Source of the DNA: an uncultured Clostridia bacterium
Lineage (GTDB): Bacteria; Bacillota; Clostridia; Christensenellales; Aristaeellaceae
Direction of reading: 5' to 3'
Assembly: GCA_944363005.1 (NCBI GenBank)
Contig: CALVTV010000073.1
Location: forward strand, 1-19,536
DNA: 19,536 nucleotides
Below, one piece after another: positions 1 to 5,776 of the stretch; position 1 is the stretch's first letter, and every line of letters begins with the position of its first letter. The notes below the pieces were generated by a model, which was given only the letters and a program-made list of their open reading frames with translations, was not told where the DNA came from and did no database searches. Made by a program: the position numbers and the translations under genes.

Positions 1-8
1 TGTCTTGT

Positions 9-173
9 ATGGCTGCTGCTGGTGTTCGCGTGAAGATCACGCTGGCCTGCACGGAGTGCAAGCAACGCAATTACAACACGATGAAGAATAAGCGCAACAA
101 TCCGGACCGTATCGAAATGAGCAAGTATTGCCGTTTCTGCAAGAAGCATACGGTGCACAAGGAAACCCGCTAA
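9..173 (+). CDS. rpmG: 50S ribosomal protein L33 (zinc-ribbon form)
   Basis: Small protein of the large ribosomal subunit, 54 residues, the usual length. The core reads VKITLACTECKQRNYNT and the tail HTVHKETR, both typical of L33. Four cysteines in two CxxC pairs (C14/C17 and C41/C44) make this the zinc-binding form. The start at 9 gives a short extension (MAAAGVR) common in clostridial L33. Any ribosome binding site lies at or beyond the window edge, so an earlier start cannot be fully excluded. It is followed after 34 bases by secE, the standard order in Bacillota, so it is probably cotranscribed with secE and nusG from a promoter outside the window. Confidence 0.95.
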   Translation: MAAAGVRVKITLACTECKQRNYNTMKNKRNNPDRIEMSKYCRFCKKHTVHKETR

Positions 174-207
174 TTCTTGCGACAAGACGGACAAGGATGT
201 GAAAGAG

Positions 208-471
208 ATGTCTGAAAATAAGGAAGTGAAGAAGGCCGAAAAGCCTGGCTTCTTCACCCGCGCGAAGAACTGGATTGTCGCGCTCCCCGGCCGGCTTGCT
301 GCCGCGTTCAAGAACATGGCCGCTGAGCTCAAGAAAGTCGCGTGGCCGTCCAAGAAGGATCTCGTGAATTACTCTATCGTCGTCATTGCTTTCGTTGTCG
401 CGCTGGCGGTCATCGTCGGTCTGCTGGATACCGCGTCTTCTTTCCTGGTCAAGCAGCTCATTCAGCTGTAA
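208..471 (+). CDS. secE: Preprotein translocase subunit SecE
   Basis: Essential small subunit of the SecYEG channel in the cytoplasmic membrane, where it clamps SecY. The protein has 87 residues with one membrane segment, as in Gram-positive bacteria. A basic, amphipathic N-terminal part leads to the family signature AELKKVAWPSKK at residues 39-50, followed by a single hydrophobic segment at about 55-75. ATG 208 is chosen because AAGGAT (193-198) sits 9 bases ahead of it. A GTG at 199 would overlap that site. The gene lies between rpmG and nusG as in most bacteria. Confidence 0.95.
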   Translation: MSENKEVKKAEKPGFFTRAKNWIVALPGRLAAAFKNMAAELKKVAWPSKKDLVNYSIVVIAFVVALAVIVGLLDTASSFLVKQLIQL

Positions 472-498
472 GATGGGAATGAAACAGGAGGGTTGATC

Positions 499-1020
499 AT
501 GACGGACGAGCAGGCTCTTTGGTATGTCGTGCATACCTATTCGGGCTACGAGAACAAGGTGGCGACCGACCTGGTCAAGCAGGTCGAGAACAACGGCATG
601 GGCGACCTGATTCAGGACGTCAAGGTGCCGATTGAAGAGGTCGTCGAAATCCGCAACGGCAAGCCTCACACCATTCAGCATAAGCTGTTTCCCGGCTACG
701 TCCTGGTCAAGATGATCAAGACCACGGAGACCTGGTATGTCGTGCGCAATACGCGCGGCGTGACCGGCTTTGTCGGCCCGGGATCCGAGCCCATTCCGCT
801 GACGGACGAGGAATTTGAGCGCATGACCAGTTGCCAGGGCACCATTCGCATCGACCTTGAGGTCGGCGACAATGTCCGCATCAAGACGGGCAGTGTCGAA
901 AACGCGATTGGTACGATCGAAGAGATCAACGCCGAAGAGCACAAGGTCAAAGTCTCCATCGAGATCTTCTCCAGAAAGGTCGTCGAGGAGTACGATGTTT
1001 CCGAGGTCGAGCGCCTGTAA
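499..1020 (+). CDS. nusG: Transcription termination/antitermination factor NusG
   Basis: Elongation factor that binds RNA polymerase through its N-terminal NGN domain and contacts ribosome, Rho or other partners through its KOW domain. The protein has 173 residues, the normal length. The NGN domain (about 8-110) shows WYVVHTYSGYENKV, the FPGYVLVKM strand (64-72) and VVRNTRGVTGFVG (81-93). The KOW domain begins around residue 122 (VGDNVRIKTG). ATG 499 follows CAGGAGGG (485-492) by 6 bases. A TTG at 493 is in frame but too close to that site. The gene follows secE by 27 bases, and rplK comes after a 162-base structured region. Confidence 0.97.
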   Translation: MTDEQALWYVVHTYSGYENKVATDLVKQVENNGMGDLIQDVKVPIEEVVEIRNGKPHTIQHKLFPGYVLVKMIKTTETWYVVRNTRGVTGFVGPGSEPIPLTDEEFERMTSCQGTIRIDLEVGDNVRIKTGSVENAIGTIEEINAEEHKVKVSIEIFSRKVVEEYDVSEVERL

Positions 1021-1044
1021 GCGCTCCTTCGGGACAAGCCAAGG

Positions 1045-1130
1045 ACAACCCCCGGGATTTTTCTCCCGGTTGTTGCGATTGCCCGCCTTGTAGCGGGCTT
1101 CAGCCCGGCCAGCGCGCTGCGCGCCCCGGG
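1045..1130 (+). promoter_or_regulatory. Structured region between nusG and rplK
   Basis: No gene is visible here, but the RNA can fold well. Hairpin 1 (1045-1073) pairs ACAA and CCGGGA with TCCCGG and TTGT across a bulge of three C. It has no T tract after it, so it is a poor terminator. Further on, GCGGGC (1093-1098) can pair either with GCCCGC upstream (1081-1086) or, shifted by one base, with AGCCCG downstream (1102-1107). These two folds exclude each other. I see no convincing promoter for rplK in the gap. The region could be an attenuator or a processing site, but its function is not established. Confidence 0.4.
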
Positions 1131-1131
1131 C

Positions 1132-1163
1132 GTGGGAGGAACATTCGTTCCGCGTGACCACAG
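1132..1163 (+). promoter_or_regulatory. Candidate ribosomal protein L1 binding element, rplK leader
   Basis: GTGGGAGGAACATT begins the element and GACCACAG ends it, 5 bases before the rplK ribosome binding site. GTGG (1132-1135) can pair with CCAC (1158-1161), enclosing a GGAAC-ATTC-GTTCC hairpin and an asymmetric internal loop. A close copy lies before rplA at 1681-1711. As I recall it, the L1 arm of 23S rRNA carries GGUGGGAGG on one strand and UACCACC on the other. L1 is known to repress the L11-L1 operon in E. coli and archaea through an mRNA mimic of its rRNA site. Assignment here is by similarity and position. Confidence 0.6.
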
Positions 1164-1182
1164 ATTTAGGAGGTTTTTTACC

Positions 1183-1611
1183 ATGGCGAAGAAAGTTACT
1201 GGCATGATCAAGCTGCAGGTGCAGGCCGGCAAGGCCAATCCTGCGCCGCCTATCGGCCCGGCCCTGGGCCAGCATGGCGTCAACATCCCGGGCTTCTGCA
1301 AGGAATTCAACGAGCGCACGAAGAATGATGTCGGCCTGATCATCCCGGTTGTCATCACCGTTTACTCTGACCGTTCCTTCACCTTCATTACCAAGACTCC
1401 GCCCGTTCCGGTGCTCATCAAGAAGGCGCTGGGCATCGAGTCCGGCAGCGGCAAGCCGAACAAGACCAAGGTTGGCCAGCTGACCCAGGCTCAGGTGCGC
1501 GAGATCGCGGAGAAGAAGATGCCCGACCTCAATGCTGCGTCCATCGAGACCGCGATGAGCATGGTCAAGGGCACGGCCCGCTCCATGGGCGTCACCGTCG
1601 CCGAGGACTAA
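1183..1611 (+). CDS. rplK: 50S ribosomal protein L11
   Basis: Large-subunit protein at the GTPase-associated centre that binds 23S rRNA and takes part in factor-dependent steps of translation and in stringent-response sensing. It has 142 residues, the standard length. The N-terminal domain has the proline-rich signature around residues 17-36 (NPAPPIGPALGQHGVNI), and the C-terminal RNA-binding domain ends in KGTARSMGVTV. ATG 1183 is preceded by AGGAGG (1168-1173) at 9 bases. rplA follows after 115 bases. The possible L1 site directly upstream suggests autogenous control by L1. Confidence 0.97.
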   Translation: MAKKVTGMIKLQVQAGKANPAPPIGPALGQHGVNIPGFCKEFNERTKNDVGLIIPVVITVYSDRSFTFITKTPPVPVLIKKALGIESGSGKPNKTKVGQLTQAQVREIAEKKMPDLNAASIETAMSMVKGTARSMGVTVAED

Positions 1612-1631
1612 GGCATAGAAGGTTGCGTTCA

Positions 1632-1673
1632 GCGCGGGCTATCCCCGCGCGAAGAAGTCCGCTTTTGCGGACT
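1632..1673 (+). promoter_or_regulatory. Two hairpins between rplK and rplA
   Basis: GCGCGGG (1632-1638) pairs with CCCGCGC (1644-1650), and AGTCCGC (1656-1662) pairs with GCGGACT (1667-1673) across a TTTT loop. Neither is followed by a T tract, so they do not look like intrinsic terminators. They sit just ahead of the candidate L1 element and may be part of the same leader structure or a processing site. Confidence 0.45.
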
Positions 1674-1680
1674 GGATCAA

Positions 1681-1711
1681 GTGGGAGGACATTGCGCCGT
1701 TTGTACCACAG
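1681..1711 (+). promoter_or_regulatory. Candidate ribosomal protein L1 binding element, rplA leader
   Basis: This is the second copy of the element seen before rplK. It starts GTGGGAGGACATT and ends TACCACAG, which runs straight into the rplA ribosome binding site GGGAGGA (1711-1717). GTGG (1681-1684) can pair with CCAC (1706-1709). L1 bound here would be expected to block ribosome access to rplA. The TACCAC form is even closer than the rplK copy to the 23S rRNA L1 arm as I recall it. Confidence 0.6.
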
Positions 1712-1726
1712 GGAGGAACAATAACT

Positions 1727-2416
1727 ATGAAGCATGGCAAGAAGTATATCGAGAGCGCGAAGCTCATCGAGCGTAACAAGCTGTACGATCCGGACGAGGC
1801 CGTCAAGCTCGCCCTGAGCACCGCCAAGACCAAGTTCGACGAGACCCTTGAGGTTTCCGTCCGCCTGGGCGTCGATCCCCGTCAGGCTGACCAGCAGGTA
1901 CGCGGCGCCGTCGTGCTGCCCAACGGCACCGGCAAGAAGGTGCGCGTGCTCGTGTTCGCCAAGGGCGAGCAGGCCAAGCAGGCGGAAGAGGCCGGCGCGG
2001 ATTACGTGGGCGCTGAGGAGCTCGTCGCGAAGATCCAGGGCGAAAACTGGTTCGAGTTTGACGTCGTCGTCGCGACCCCGAACATGATGGGCGTCGTTGG
2101 CCGTCTGGGCCGCGTGCTCGGTCCGAAGGGCCTCATGCCGAACCCGAAGAGCGGCACCGTCACCATGGACGTGGCGAAGGCCATCGCCGAGATCAAAGCC
2201 GGTAAGGTGGAGTACCGCCTCGACAAGAGCGCGATCATCCACTGCCCGATCGGCAAGAAGTCCTTCACGGCTGAGCAGCTCACCGAGAACCTCAGCACGC
2301 TGATGGGCGCGATCAACCGCGCGAAGCCGGCTGCTGCGAAGGGCATCTACCTGCGCAGCGTGGTGCTCTCTTCTACGATGGGCCCCGGCATCAAGGTGAA
2401 CCCGCTCAAGTTCTAA
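1727..2416 (+). CDS. rplA: 50S ribosomal protein L1
   Basis: Protein of the mobile L1 stalk that helps move deacylated tRNA out of the E site and commonly represses its own mRNA. It has 229 residues, the normal length. The family signature LGRVLGPKGLMPNPKSGT starts near residue 127, and the C-terminal block KGIYLRSVVLSSTMGPGI is intact. ATG 1727 follows GGGAGGA (1711-1717) by 9 bases. It is cotranscribed with rplK and is followed 12 bases downstream by an intrinsic terminator. Confidence 0.97.
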   Translation: MKHGKKYIESAKLIERNKLYDPDEAVKLALSTAKTKFDETLEVSVRLGVDPRQADQQVRGAVVLPNGTGKKVRVLVFAKGEQAKQAEEAGADYVGAEELVAKIQGENWFEFDVVVATPNMMGVVGRLGRVLGPKGLMPNPKSGTVTMDVAKAIAEIKAGKVEYRLDKSAIIHCPIGKKSFTAEQLTENLSTLMGAINRAKPAAAKGIYLRSVVLSSTMGPGIKVNPLKF

Positions 2417-2428
2417 TCGAGCCAAGAG

Positions 2429-2462
2429 ATCCTCTTTCCTTGCGGAAAGGGGATTTTTGTCG
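2429..2462 (+). terminator. Intrinsic terminator after rplA
   Basis: An 11-bp stem with one G-U pair (ATCCTCTTTCC, 2429-2439, with GGAAAGGGGAT, 2444-2454) closes a TTGC loop and is followed by TTTTGTCGTTTT. It ends the rplKA transcript and separates it from the inserted gene and rplJL. Confidence 0.85.
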
Positions 2463-2488
2463 TTTTGGCAGGAGTTGCCCCTTGTGTG

Positions 2489-2519
2489 TTGAATATTTAA
2501 CATATATGCGTTATATAAT
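2489..2519 (+). promoter_or_regulatory. Possible sigma-A promoter for the secreted-protein gene
   Basis: TTGAAT (2489-2494) and a perfect TATAAT (2514-2519) lie 19 bases apart, longer than the ideal 17. The region is AT-rich compared with its surroundings and lies between the rplA terminator and the next gene, whose start is at 2614. Confidence 0.5.
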
Positions 2520-2613
2520 GCGCAGACTAAAGGCGGGCTTGCGCATGGCGCATCCTGGAAATTCAGGGCATGACGGAACAGGAAGAAATGAGATAAACGG
2601 GAGGGAGAAAGCT

Positions 2614-3480
2614 GTGAAAAAGGCGATTGTATTGTCGATGCTGTTGGCGCTGCTCGTGCTGTTATGCGCACCCGCGTCGGCAGGCAACTGGTATTTCAAT
2701 ATCTACCTTGAAAAGGAGACGCTCAACGAGGAACAGGCACTGGAGAAGAATGTCACCAGCAAGGACGGTGAGCTGCGCGTCGTTCGCCAGTCCGTCTATC
2801 CCTGGGACGAAGAGGGCAACCATTGGGCCATGTTTGTAGAGTTGGAGAACACGTCCGACAACCTGATCGTGCTCGATGAAACGTGGCTGTATACCTGCAA
2901 GGCTGACAAGGAGACGACGGCCACCTGGCATTTTCCGCTGATTGACGGCGCATTCTACCGGACGGCTTCGCGCTTTTATCCCGGCGAGCGGGTGATTCTG
3001 TACGCGGGATCGGAACCTGTGTATGCGTTGCAGTACGATGCACAGGGGCAGTATACGGGCAAAGAGGTCTGCGCGGAGGGACTGGATCAAATCGCCGAAG
3101 AGATGCGCAGTGCCAGCCTGCTGCGCGTGCGCATCAACAGCCGGGACACGACGATTGGCACCGCGATCAATTCGAACTTGGACGAGGTTCGCGTGCCCGT
3201 TCAGGCCCAATCGCACATTGCGGACGGAAAGCTGACCCTGGTGGTGCAAAACGATCAGGAGAAACCGGTCACGTACAAGTCGGTTGGCGCGGTGCTCAGC
3301 GATGCGCAGGGGAACATCGTCGATGTGCTGCGGTGGACCGAGGTGGCGGAGCCGATCCAGCCCGGCGAGAGCCTGACGATTGAAAAGGAACTGCTGCCCT
3401 ATGTGACGGACGCCATGCTCGAAGGGGCACAGGTTGAGCCCTATGCTTACATGTTCAGAGAGGACGTGGACGCGCTGTAA
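2614..3480 (+). CDS. Exported protein of unknown function between rplA and rplJ
   Basis: I do not recognise a named family. The 288-residue protein begins with a signal peptide (KK, then a hydrophobic run to residue 20, ASA before a likely cut after residue 23). No good lipobox surrounds C18. The mature part reads as two beta-rich halves. Residues 52-140 contain FVELENTSDNLIVLD and a FYPGERVILY strand. Residues 200-262 (LTLVVQNDQEKPVTYKSVG, then DAQGNIVDV and PGESLTIEKEL) resemble FxLYD/DUF-type domains that bind cell-wall or extracellular partners, but this is only pattern likeness. GTG 2614 is chosen because GGGAGGGAG (2599-2606) precedes it and the signal peptide starts there. The gene has its own possible promoter and no clear terminator before the rplJ promoter. 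Confidence 0.8.
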   Translation: MKKAIVLSMLLALLVLLCAPASAGNWYFNIYLEKETLNEEQALEKNVTSKDGELRVVRQSVYPWDEEGNHWAMFVELENTSDNLIVLDETWLYTCKADKETTATWHFPLIDGAFYRTASRFYPGERVILYAGSEPVYALQYDAQGQYTGKEVCAEGLDQIAEEMRSASLLRVRINSRDTTIGTAINSNLDEVRVPVQAQSHIADGKLTLVVQNDQEKPVTYKSVGAVLSDAQGNIVDVLRWTEVAEPIQPGESLTIEKELLPYVTDAMLEGAQVEPYAYMFREDVDAL

Positions 3481-3522
3481 CGCACAGGCGGACCGGCGGA
3501 GCCAGAAAAACGCAAAAAACCA

Positions 3523-3551
3523 TTGACATGCCTTGAAAAGTATGATACAAT
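3523..3551 (+). promoter_or_regulatory. Strong sigma-A promoter of rplJL
   Basis: A perfect TTGACA (3523-3528) is separated by 17 bases from TACAAT (3546-3551), with TG one base ahead of the -10 box (extended -10). It lies directly before the L10 leader, as expected for a highly expressed ribosomal transcript. Confidence 0.88.
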
Positions 3552-3559
3552 GCACTTCG

Positions 3560-3710
3560 TGAATTGAAAAGTTCTGTGCCTAAGACAGCTGGTGGCGCTT
3601 TGCGCCGTAAAGGGTTTGCCCGCCGGCCGAGGTGTGAGTGCGAATGTTCCGCAAAACGCGGTTTTCTGCCCTTGCGCCCAGCGCAGGGGCTTTTCTTTTC
3701 CGAAACCTTT
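3560..3710 (+). ncRNA. L10 leader (autoregulatory mRNA leader)
   Basis: The stretch CTAAGACAGCTGGTGGC, then TAAAGGG, then GCCGGCCGAGGTGTGAG follows the conserved pattern of the ribosomal protein L10 leader, in which L10 in complex with L7/L12 binds a folded site containing a kink-turn. It lies between a strong promoter and rplJ and is followed by an intrinsic terminator at 3668-3699. In Bacillota this arrangement lets excess L10 cause early termination. The call rests on sequence likeness and position. The exact ends are approximate. Confidence 0.85.
3668..3699 (+). terminator. Attenuator terminator in the rplJ leader
   Basis: GCCCTTGCG (3668-3676) pairs with CGCAGGGGC (3682-3690) across CCCAG and is followed by TTTTCTTTT. 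It sits before the rplJ start and inside the leader transcript, so it must be conditional, presumably stabilised when L10 binds upstream. Confidence 0.85.
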
Positions 3711-3730
3711 CGGGAAGGAGGAACGTAATC

Positions 3731-4252
3731 ATGTCCAAGAACATTGAAGCCAAGAAAGCGGTTGTTTCCGAGATCGAGGAGAAGATCGAGAAGGCGGAGT
3801 CCATCGTGATCGTCGAGTACAAGGCGCTCACCGTGGAGGCTGTCACTGCGCTGCGTGCGAAGTGCCGTGCCGCCGGCGTGGATTACTGCGTGCTCAAGAA
3901 CACGCTGGTCAAGCGTGCGCTGAGCAACAAGGGAATCCAGCTCGACGAGAAGCTCCTGGAAGGCCCGAACGCTTTCGTCTTCAGCAACAACGACCCGGTG
4001 TCCGCTCCGAAGCTGGTGAAGGAATTCATCGCAGCCAGCGAGAAGGACAAGAAGACCTCCCCGCTGACCATCAAGGCCGGCATCATGGACGGCGCTGTGC
4101 AGTCCGTTGAAGAGGTCAAGGCCCTGGCCGACATCCTGCCGCGCGATCAGCTCATTGCCAAGATCATGGGCTGCCTGAATTCCCAGGCCACCGCGCTGGC
4201 GTATGTCATCAAGGCCATCGCCGACAAGCAGAGCGAAGCTGCTGCCGAGTAA
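3731..4252 (+). CDS. rplJ: 50S ribosomal protein L10
   Basis: Base of the ribosomal L7/L12 stalk. It binds 23S rRNA with its N-terminal domain and L12 dimers with its C-terminal helix. It has 173 residues, the usual length. Residues 20-30 (EKAESIVIVEY) and the KNTLVKRAL motif (56-64) identify the family, and the C-terminal helix ends in an alanine-rich tail. ATG 3731 follows AAGGAGG (3715-3721) by 9 bases. rplL follows after 54 bases in the same transcript. Confidence 0.97.
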   Translation: MSKNIEAKKAVVSEIEEKIEKAESIVIVEYKALTVEAVTALRAKCRAAGVDYCVLKNTLVKRALSNKGIQLDEKLLEGPNAFVFSNNDPVSAPKLVKEFIAASEKDKKTSPLTIKAGIMDGAVQSVEEVKALADILPRDQLIAKIMGCLNSQATALAYVIKAIADKQSEAAAE

Positions 4253-4306
4253 TTTCGCCGCATAGACGGCGCAACCCAAATTTTGAGAATAATGGAGGTA
4301 CATACC

Positions 4307-4681
4307 ATGGAAATCAATGAGATCGTCTCCGCGATTGAGAGCCTGACCCTGATTCAGTGCTCCGAGCTCGTTAAGGCTCTGGAAGAGAAGTTCGGCGTGA
4401 CCGCCGCTGCCCCCGTTGCTGCTGCTGGCGCTGCTGCTCCGGCCGCTGCTGCTGCTGAAGAGAAGACCGAGTTCGACGTCGTGCTCACCGGCTTCGACGC
4501 TGCGAAGAAGGTTGCCATCATCAAGGCTGTCCGCGAGGTTGTCCCGGGCCTGGGCCTGAAGGAAGCCAAGGACATCGTCGAGGGCGCGCCCAAGACCCTG
4601 AAGGAAGGCGCTTCCAAGGACGAGGCCGAAGCCATGAAGAAGAAGCTGACCGAGGCTGGCGCTACCGTCGAAATCAAGTAA
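4307..4681 (+). CDS. rplL: 50S ribosomal protein L7/L12
   Basis: Stalk protein that recruits translation GTPases. It has 124 residues. The N-terminal dimerisation helices (1-33) lead into an alanine/proline-rich hinge (34-52) and then the conserved C-terminal domain with KKVAIIKAVREV and GLGLKEAKDIVEGAP. ATG 4307 follows TGGAGG (4293-4298) by 8 bases. It is followed at once by a strong terminator, and rpoB is not next, which differs from the usual order. Confidence 0.97.
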   Translation: MEINEIVSAIESLTLIQCSELVKALEEKFGVTAAAPVAAAGAAAPAAAAAEEKTEFDVVLTGFDAAKKVAIIKAVREVVPGLGLKEAKDIVEGAPKTLKEGASKDEAEAMKKKLTEAGATVEIK

Positions 4682-4691
4682 TTGCTTTTTC

Positions 4692-4720
4692 AAACCCGCT
4701 CCGCAAGGAGCGGGTTTTTT
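4692..4720 (+). terminator. Intrinsic terminator after rplL
   Basis: AAACCCGCTCC (4692-4702) pairs perfectly over 11 bp with GGAGCGGGTTT (4707-4717) around a GCAA loop, and T residues run to 4720. It starts 10 bases after the rplL stop codon. Confidence 0.95.
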
Positions 4721-4809
4721 GCATCAGAGCACGGCGCTTTCCCCGTTTGAAGGGTATCCTTTTCCCTTTTTCTGGACATACCATGCAAGAAGAACTTTTG
4801 CGCAATCCG

Positions 4810-4838
4810 TTGACGGAAGATGTGATTCGTGATATAAT
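4810..4838 (+). promoter_or_regulatory. Sigma-A promoter of the hemolysin III gene
   Basis: TTGACG (4810-4815) and a perfect TATAAT (4833-4838) are 17 bases apart, with an extended -10 TG at 4830-4831. The gene starts 50 bases downstream. Confidence 0.85.
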
Positions 4839-4888
4839 TCGATCTAGTATTTAAAACTACGTATAAGGGTCAAAGAAAGGAGCAGGGA

Positions 4889-5557
4889 ATGCGGACAAAG
4901 CTGCGTGACCGGCAATTGCCGGATTATACGAGAGGCGAGGAGATATTCAACATGATCTCGCACATTGTGGGGGGCGCGATCGGCGTGGCGGCGCTGGTGC
5001 TGTGCGTGGTTCGTTCGGCGATCAATCACAATGGCTACGGCATTGCGGGGTCGATTGTGTACGGTGTGTCGATGATTTTGCTCTACACCATGTCCAGCAT
5101 TTATCACGGCTTGCGCGAGGGCATGGCCAAGAAGGTCATGCAGGTGCTCGATCACTGCACGGTGTACCTGCTCATCGCCGGCACATACACGCCCATTCTG
5201 CTCAGCGCCATGCGCCGCATCGACGCGGGGGCGAGCTGGATGCTGATGGGGATCGTCTGGGGCCTGGCGGTGCTGGCCATCACGCTGACGGCCATCGACC
5301 TCAAGAAGTTCCGCGTTTTTTCGATGATCTGCTATATCGGCATGGGCTGGACGATCATTTTCCGGGTCGATTTGCTGATTGCGGCCGTCGGTTGGGCGGG
5401 GTTTTGGCTGATCCTGCTGGGCGGGGTGTGCTATACGGTCGGCGCGGTGCTCTATGGCTGGGGGCGCAAGCGCCGGTATATGCACAGCATCTTCCATCTG
5501 TTCGTCGTCGCCGGTACGGTTCTGCATCTGATCGCGATTTTGCTCTATGTGCTTTGA
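4889..5557 (+). CDS. Hemolysin III family (PAQR) membrane protein
   Basis: Seven-segment membrane protein of 222 residues, the family's usual length. The family spans bacterial hemolysin III (YqfA/TrhA) and eukaryotic PAQR receptors. The activity in bacteria is poorly known; links to membrane lipid balance and a metal-dependent hydrolase-like site have been proposed. Key conserved parts are present: EEIFNMISHIVGG (17-29), SSIYHGL with H73, LDHCTVYLLIAGTYTP with D88, and the C-terminal H199xxxH203 pair. H73, H199 and H203 match the zinc ligands of the family. ATG 4889 follows GAAAGGAG by about 6 bases. It has its own promoter and appears to be transcribed alone. Confidence 0.92.
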   Translation: MRTKLRDRQLPDYTRGEEIFNMISHIVGGAIGVAALVLCVVRSAINHNGYGIAGSIVYGVSMILLYTMSSIYHGLREGMAKKVMQVLDHCTVYLLIAGTYTPILLSAMRRIDAGASWMLMGIVWGLAVLAITLTAIDLKKFRVFSMICYIGMGWTIIFRVDLLIAAVGWAGFWLILLGGVCYTVGAVLYGWGRKRRYMHSIFHLFVVAGTVLHLIAILLYVL

Positions 5558-5659
5558 TGCAGCCGCAGGACAGGAAACCGCGTTTTTGGGAATCCGGGGG
5601 CTTTGGGACGCCTTGCTGCGCTTCGGTTTTGAATTGAACCCGTATGATAACCATACCAG

Positions 5660-5684
5660 TGCGCTTCCGATGGAAGCGCATTTT
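5660..5684 (+). terminator. Terminator-like hairpin after the hemolysin III gene
   Basis: TGCGCTTCC (5660-5668) pairs perfectly with GGAAGCGCA (5672-5680) around GAT, followed by TTTT and then GTATGC. The T tract is short, and the hairpin lies 103 bases past the stop codon. The bases between show no gene. Confidence 0.7.
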
Positions 5685-5709
5685 GTATGCATCGTTTTTT
5701 CTGTGAATC

Positions 5710-5738
5710 TTGAAAAGTCCGGTTTGCAATGGTAAAAT
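5710..5738 (+). promoter_or_regulatory. Sigma-A promoter of the pucR-like operon
   Basis: TTGAAA (5710-5715) and TAAAAT (5733-5738) are 17 bases apart with an extended -10 TG at 5730-5731. This placement rules out an in-frame ATG at 5729 as the start of the downstream gene. Confidence 0.75.
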
Positions 5739-5776
5739 GTACAAAGGACAACCGGTATGAAATGGAGTGTGAACAA

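Noticed and set aside
1592..2671. Long open frame of 359 codons on the minus strand opposite rplA
   Set aside because: It lies antisense to intact rplA and its terminator, has arginine/leucine-rich composition typical of reading GC-rich genes in reverse, and shows no motif or ribosome binding site.
4410..4460. GCT/GCC-rich repeat in rplL
   Set aside because: It encodes the normal alanine-rich hinge of L7/L12, not a separate repeat element.
5729..5776. N-terminal extension of the PucR protein from ATG 5729 or 5762
   Set aside because: ATG 5729 overlaps the promoter -10 box, and 5762 lacks a well spaced binding site. The family start pattern begins at 5777.
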